Shown here: in pieces, positions 61,168 to 64,000 of the stretch
Layout: each line of letters opens with the position of its first letter
Position numbering within the stretch: the first letter of the stretch is position 1
Assembly (NCBI GenBank): GCA_963981505.1
Contig: CAXCEI010000004.1
Location: 6,019-70,018, forward strand
Length of the DNA: 64,000 nt
Origin: OPU3-GD-OMZ sp001901525
GTDB taxonomy: Bacteria; Pseudomonadota; Gammaproteobacteria; Methylococcales; Methylomonadaceae
Direction of reading: 5' to 3'
Made by a program: the position numbers and the translations under genes
The notes under the pieces: generated by a model
Databases searched by the model: none
The model's input: only the letters and a program-made list of their open reading frames with translations
What the model was told of the DNA's origin: nothing

Positions 61168-61959
61168 TTACGTTGGCTCACGACTCGGTGTTAAAGAGTC
61201 GTCATCATCTTTTTTCGATCCTATTAATTGCTTATAAAAAGGCCATATAGAAACATGAAGTTGTGCTCTGATCGGTGTTTTAATAACCGATACACATAAA
61301 GCTATCGAAAATAAGCACCAAACCGCTGCATATTCATTAGGATCAGATGTTGTTGCCAACGAAATGATAGGGCCTGCAAACAGATGAAACGTTACAAAAC
61401 GCCAAGAACCATATAAAAACGGCAATAAGAAACCACCGACAATATAGCCGACCCCATGTAAACCACGGGTATTAGCGATTCCATAAGCCATAGGATCTGA
61501 CCAAATATCGTTCAAAGGCATCATCCATGCAATATGCCAATCGCCTGATACTGAACAAAGCTCCGGTCCGCAGAAAACCTCCAATCCGTAATCACAAGCA
61601 CCGGTATTTGCAAACGGATACATCTTAACGACCATCATCAATGCCGTAACGGCACAAACCGCATAAACGTAAACGAAAATTTTCTCTTTAACTTCTTTAG
61701 GAATAAAGTACATTGCAATCATATTAACGAAGAACGGCTGAAAAGCTATGTGAACATAGCCAAACAGCGTTAATATCTGATTATTGAGATTCCCGCATAA
61801 ATCAATATACACATACGTAAACGCTTGCAACAATTCCATTAATGCAAAATAAACTAACGGAATATATAATTCTTTTGATTCACCTTTTTTCGCAACATAT
61901 ACCGCTGTCCCGAGACCAATTGTCGCTAAGACTGCTGATGCTTCACCACTCCAACACAT
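61168..61959 (-). CDS. Multi-pass membrane protein of unknown function (DUF5765-like)
   Basis: The 263-residue protein has seven or so hydrophobic segments, about residues 8-24, 32-50, 62-85, 93-111, 167-187, 190-205 and 208-225. It starts with the distinctive MCWSGEAS. A large loop contains GACDYGLEVFCGPELCSVSGDWH, split around residues 117-139, with three or four cysteines that could form disulfides or bind metal. Histidines are in YVHIAFQPFF, WHIAWMMPL and LHGVGYI. The tail is acidic and soluble. I think it resembles DUF5765, from memory and not confirmed. A single-gene unit between a strong terminator and its own promoter. Confidence 0.75.
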   Translation of the reverse strand: MCWSGEASAVLATIGLGTAVYVAKKGESKELYIPLVYFALMELLQAFTYVYIDLCGNLNNQILTLFGYVHIAFQPFFVNMIAMYFIPKEVKEKIFVYVYAVCAVTALMMVVKMYPFANTGACDYGLEVFCGPELCSVSGDWHIAWMMPLNDIWSDPMAYGIANTRGLHGVGYIVGGFLLPFLYGSWRFVTFHLFAGPIISLATTSDPNEYAAVWCLFSIALCVSVIKTPIRAQLHVSIWPFYKQLIGSKKDDDDSLTPSREPT

Positions 61960-62038
61960 TTCTCATACCTCTTCTAAGATGCTATTCTTAACCTTAGCCA
62001 ATCAAGCCTGATAGTCTAATTAAGCAATAAAACCCATC

Positions 62039-62044
62039 ATTATA
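62039..62044 (-). promoter_or_regulatory. Probable -10 box of the unknown membrane protein gene
   Basis: A perfect TATAAT on the minus strand, in the context GGGTATAATGATGG, lies about 80 bases upstream of the ATG at 61959. No good -35 box is 16-18 bases further upstream; TTGCTA is 19 bases away. The gene itself has a clear AGAGG ribosome binding site. Confidence 0.5.
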
Positions 62045-62201
62045 CCCTAAAAAAATAAATTTCTAGCAACAACATGCTTTCAAGTGATCCAAAAAAACAC
62101 ATTCTCTCCAATACCCGACTTTCTTTTAGCATCCACTGCATTGCAATATCCTGCCGTACCCAACAAACCTTCACCTTATTTAAACTACTCTCACGCTACT
62201 A

Positions 62202-63029
62202 ATGACTAACGCCTTGTTACAACTTCACCCCTCCCCGCACCAAGAAGTTCCTTTGCAAGGTCTCTACTTACAACAAAAACTACATCAACTGGGCAATTCT
62301 GGCACACCCTTTGTTTACGCCAACTTCCTTTCCAGCCTTGACGGCCGGATTGCACTGACCAATCCTGTCACTGGACAATCAACAATGCCTGAGGCATTAA
62401 CTACGCCCAGCGATTTCAGATTATTTTTAGAACTGCACGCCCAAGCGGATTGTTTAATCACCCACGGCGGATACATGCGTGCATTAGCAGAAAAACGTCT
62501 GGGTAATATTCTTACCCTCAACACCCGCAGTGAACATGCTGACTTAATCCATTGGCGTCAAGAAAATAAACTCCCAAAACAACCCGCTCTGGTTATTGCC
62601 AGTGCCAGCCTTGACTTCCCCATTCCTAAAGAACTTGAATCACGGAAAGAGTCTATTTTTATTGCAACCGGAAGAAATGCGCCTCCTGAGCGGCTCAAGG
62701 CGTGGCAGAAAAAAGGCTTTCAAGTTTTAATAACCGGCACCAATAAATTGGTTGAAGGCAAACCTCTTACCGAGAAACTCAGCCGACGGGGTTATAAAAG
62801 CATTTATTTAATTGCAGGTCCCATGATACTGCACACCATGTTAGAAGACCGGCAACTATCTCGCCTCTACCATACCCAGTCACAGCAACTGTTAGGTGGC
62901 AACGACTTCCATACTCTAGTCTCAGGAAAACCCTTTAAAAACTCGTTAAATTTAAAACTATCAACACTCTATTATGAAGCCGCCAACAATCACACCAGCG
63001 GGCAACTCTTTTTCCAGTACAACATTTAA
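62202..63029 (+). CDS. RibD C-terminal (DHFR-fold) pyrimidine reductase-like protein
   Basis: The 275-residue protein has the fold of the RibD reductase domain, which uses NADPH to reduce 5-amino-6-ribosylamino-pyrimidinone phosphate in riboflavin synthesis. Matching segments are FVYANFLSSLDGRIAL (residues 37-52), ADCLITHGGYMRAL, PALVIASASLDFPIP and IYLIAGPMILHTMLEDRQLSRLY split at its ends. It has no deaminase domain, so it is not bifunctional RibD. It may act in riboflavin synthesis or be a general reductase. No other rib gene except ribF, at 31 kb, is in the window. Confidence 0.8.
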   Translation: MTNALLQLHPSPHQEVPLQGLYLQQKLHQLGNSGTPFVYANFLSSLDGRIALTNPVTGQSTMPEALTTPSDFRLFLELHAQADCLITHGGYMRALAEKRLGNILTLNTRSEHADLIHWRQENKLPKQPALVIASASLDFPIPKELESRKESIFIATGRNAPPERLKAWQKKGFQVLITGTNKLVEGKPLTEKLSRRGYKSIYLIAGPMILHTMLEDRQLSRLYHTQSQQLLGGNDFHTLVSGKPFKNSLNLKLSTLYYEAANNHTSGQLFFQYNI

Positions 63030-63065
63030 CCCGTTTCATTCAGCCTTCATGCCGAACTAGCAATG

Positions 63066-63782
63066 CTAACTATTACGCTGCCCTACTCTTTTAAGAAGTT
63101 CTTCCGCAGACTCTTTACGTTCAGAGTATCGATCCAGAAAATAATCCTGTTTATCACGTAAAAGCAAGGTGAATTTAACCAACTCCTCCATAACATCAAC
63201 CACACGGTCGTATAAAGCTGAAGGTTTCATTCGATCATCATCATCAAACTCAAGCCAGGCCTTAGGCACTGAAGACTGATTAGGAATAGTGACCATACGC
63301 ATCCAACGTCCCAAAACACGCATTTGATTCACTGCATTAAATGATTGCGATCCGCCACACACCTGCATAACCGCTAACGTTTTCCCCTGAGTAGGTCTTA
63401 CAGCCCCAATCGCCAACGGCACCCAATCAATCTGAGATTTCATCACACCGGTCATCGCACCATGGCGCTCCGGTGAGCACCACACCATGCCTTCACTCCA
63501 TGCCACTAAATCACGCAACTCCTGAACTTTAGGGTGATCCGCATCGGTATCATCGGGTAATGGCAATCCTGCCGGATCAAAAGTTTTCGTTTCCGCACCA
63601 AAGTAATCCAGCAACCTCGCCGCTTCTTCTGTTAGCAATCGACTGAAAGAACGTTCTCGCAGTGAACCGTACAATAATAATATTTTCGGTTTATGGTTAC
63701 TTTCTGACGACGGAAAAAGTTTATCTCTGTCAATCAAGTTTAATAATTCAGGGTCAATATTGGGTAAATCTTTCATAATCAT
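63066..63782 (-). CDS. arsH: ArsH-like NADPH-dependent FMN reductase
   Basis: ArsH proteins are NADPH:FMN oxidoreductases that in some bacteria give resistance to organoarsenicals by oxidation. The 238-residue flavodoxin-fold protein has the FMN loop LLYGSLRERSFSRLLTEEA, GMVWCSPERHGAMTGVMKSQ, VMQVCGGSQSFNAVNQMRVLG and the C-terminal MKPSALYDRVVDVMEELVKFT. No arsR, arsB or arsC is adjacent. The ATG at 63782 is followed by a second at 63776, and neither has a clear ribosome binding site. Confidence 0.87.
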   Translation of the reverse strand: MIMKDLPNIDPELLNLIDRDKLFPSSESNHKPKILLLYGSLRERSFSRLLTEEAARLLDYFGAETKTFDPAGLPLPDDTDADHPKVQELRDLVAWSEGMVWCSPERHGAMTGVMKSQIDWVPLAIGAVRPTQGKTLAVMQVCGGSQSFNAVNQMRVLGRWMRMVTIPNQSSVPKAWLEFDDDDRMKPSALYDRVVDVMEELVKFTLLLRDKQDYFLDRYSERKESAEELLKRVGQRNS

Positions 63783-63797
63783 TTTTTCTAGAAAAAA
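63782..63797. repeat. Perfect 16-bp palindrome at the arsH start
   Basis: TTTTTTCTAGAAAAAA is an exact palindrome that begins on the first base of the arsH ATG and extends upstream. In a leader with no ribosome binding site it could be an operator or a small hairpin hiding the start. It is A/T-only apart from the central CTAG, so chance is plausible. Confidence 0.5.
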
Positions 63798-63892
63798 AGG
63801 CTAACAATAATTCGCTTTAACCCAATGCGCAAGTTTTCTAAAACAGACTTTGTTAAAAATCACCAGAAATCGTGTTTTTAACTAAAAATGCG

Positions 63893-63898
63893 TATAAT
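63893..63898 (+). promoter_or_regulatory. -10 box of the tRNA-Ser promoter
   Basis: A perfect TATAAT lies 14 bases before the mature tRNA 5' end, with a G/C discriminator (GCACGAC) after it, as in stable-RNA promoters. The -35 region is weak. Confidence 0.65.
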
Positions 63899-63912
63899 GC
63901 ACGACTTGCTCA

Positions 63913-64000
63913 GGAGAGATGGCCGAGTGGCCGAAGGCGCACGCCTGGAAAGTGTGTATACGGCAACGTATCGAGGGTTCGAATCCCTCTCTCTCCGCCA
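63913..64000 (+). tRNA. tRNA-Ser (anticodon GGA)
   Basis: The 88-base gene folds as a class II tRNA: acceptor GGAGAGA pairs with TCTCTCC, the D arm starts TGGCCGAGTGG, the anticodon loop is CTGGAAA with GGA at 63947-63949, a long variable arm follows, and the T arm is GAGGGTTCGAATCCCTC. Discriminator G and an encoded CCA end exactly at the window edge. It should read UCC and UCU codons. Confidence 0.98.

Noticed and set aside
63913..64000. tRNA-Ser as an integration attachment site for a mobile element on its left side
   Set aside because: No integrase gene and no second copy of the tRNA 3' end was seen within the window; sequence to the right is not available.

Overview
This window is a stretch of core chromosome from a gram-negative bacterium, most likely a gammaproteobacterium of modest GC content. 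The evidence is the gene content: an outer membrane (lpxC, lpoA, dolP), meso-diaminopimelate peptidoglycan (the DNPRSE motif in MurE), a classic division and cell wall (dcw) cluster, rnpB beside mraZ, lpoA-yraN-diaA-dolP, nadC/ampD back to back, murJ-ribF-ileS-lspA opposite rpsT, and rplU-rpmA-obgE-proB opposite ispB. The exact taxon cannot be fixed from sequence alone. A marine, possibly methylotroph-like lineage would fit the formate dehydrogenase, but that is inference.

Layout. 1-1826: the N-terminal two thirds of secA, cut by the left edge. 2087-21072: dciA, then a nearly unbroken minus-strand dcw cluster read from mraZ to lpxC (mraZ, rsmH, ftsL, ftsI, murE, murF, mraY, murD, ftsW, murG, murC, murB, ddl, ftsQ, ftsA, ftsZ, lpxC), driven by a near-consensus promoter with phased MraZ boxes. 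21073-21850: the mraZ leader and RNase P RNA. 21849-27678: rsmI, then lpoA, yraN, diaA and dolP (envelope maintenance and replication timing), then nadC and ampD. 27692-42792: lspA, ileS, ribF, murJ, rpsT, proB, obgE, rpmA, rplU, ispB, a SPOR-domain protein, argS and priA, all housekeeping. 42883-47126: the most accessory-looking part, an orphan HNH nuclease facing a tight five-gene minus-strand block (SPL-type radical SAM protein, SDR, a metallo-beta-lactamase-fold protein lacking most metal ligands, DsbB, and a secreted methyltransferase-like protein). 47300-53104: proC, yggT, argB, dut, coaBC, purC and djlA. 53133-58088: a formate dehydrogenase operon (TAT mini-protein, catalytic subunit, Fe-S subunit, a 62-residue lipoprotein, cytochrome b). 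58102-61089: pilU, pilT and yggS. 61168-64000: a multi-pass membrane protein of unknown function, a RibD-C type reductase, an ArsH-type flavoprotein, and tRNA-Ser(GGA) ending exactly at the window edge.

No insertion sequence, prophage, CRISPR array or recognisable defence island is visible. Most of the window is ordinary. The observations worth a second look are the 43.5-47.1 kb block, the FDH-embedded lipoprotein, the unknown membrane protein, a coaBC start codon that may be ATT, and several perfect inverted repeats in promoter regions.
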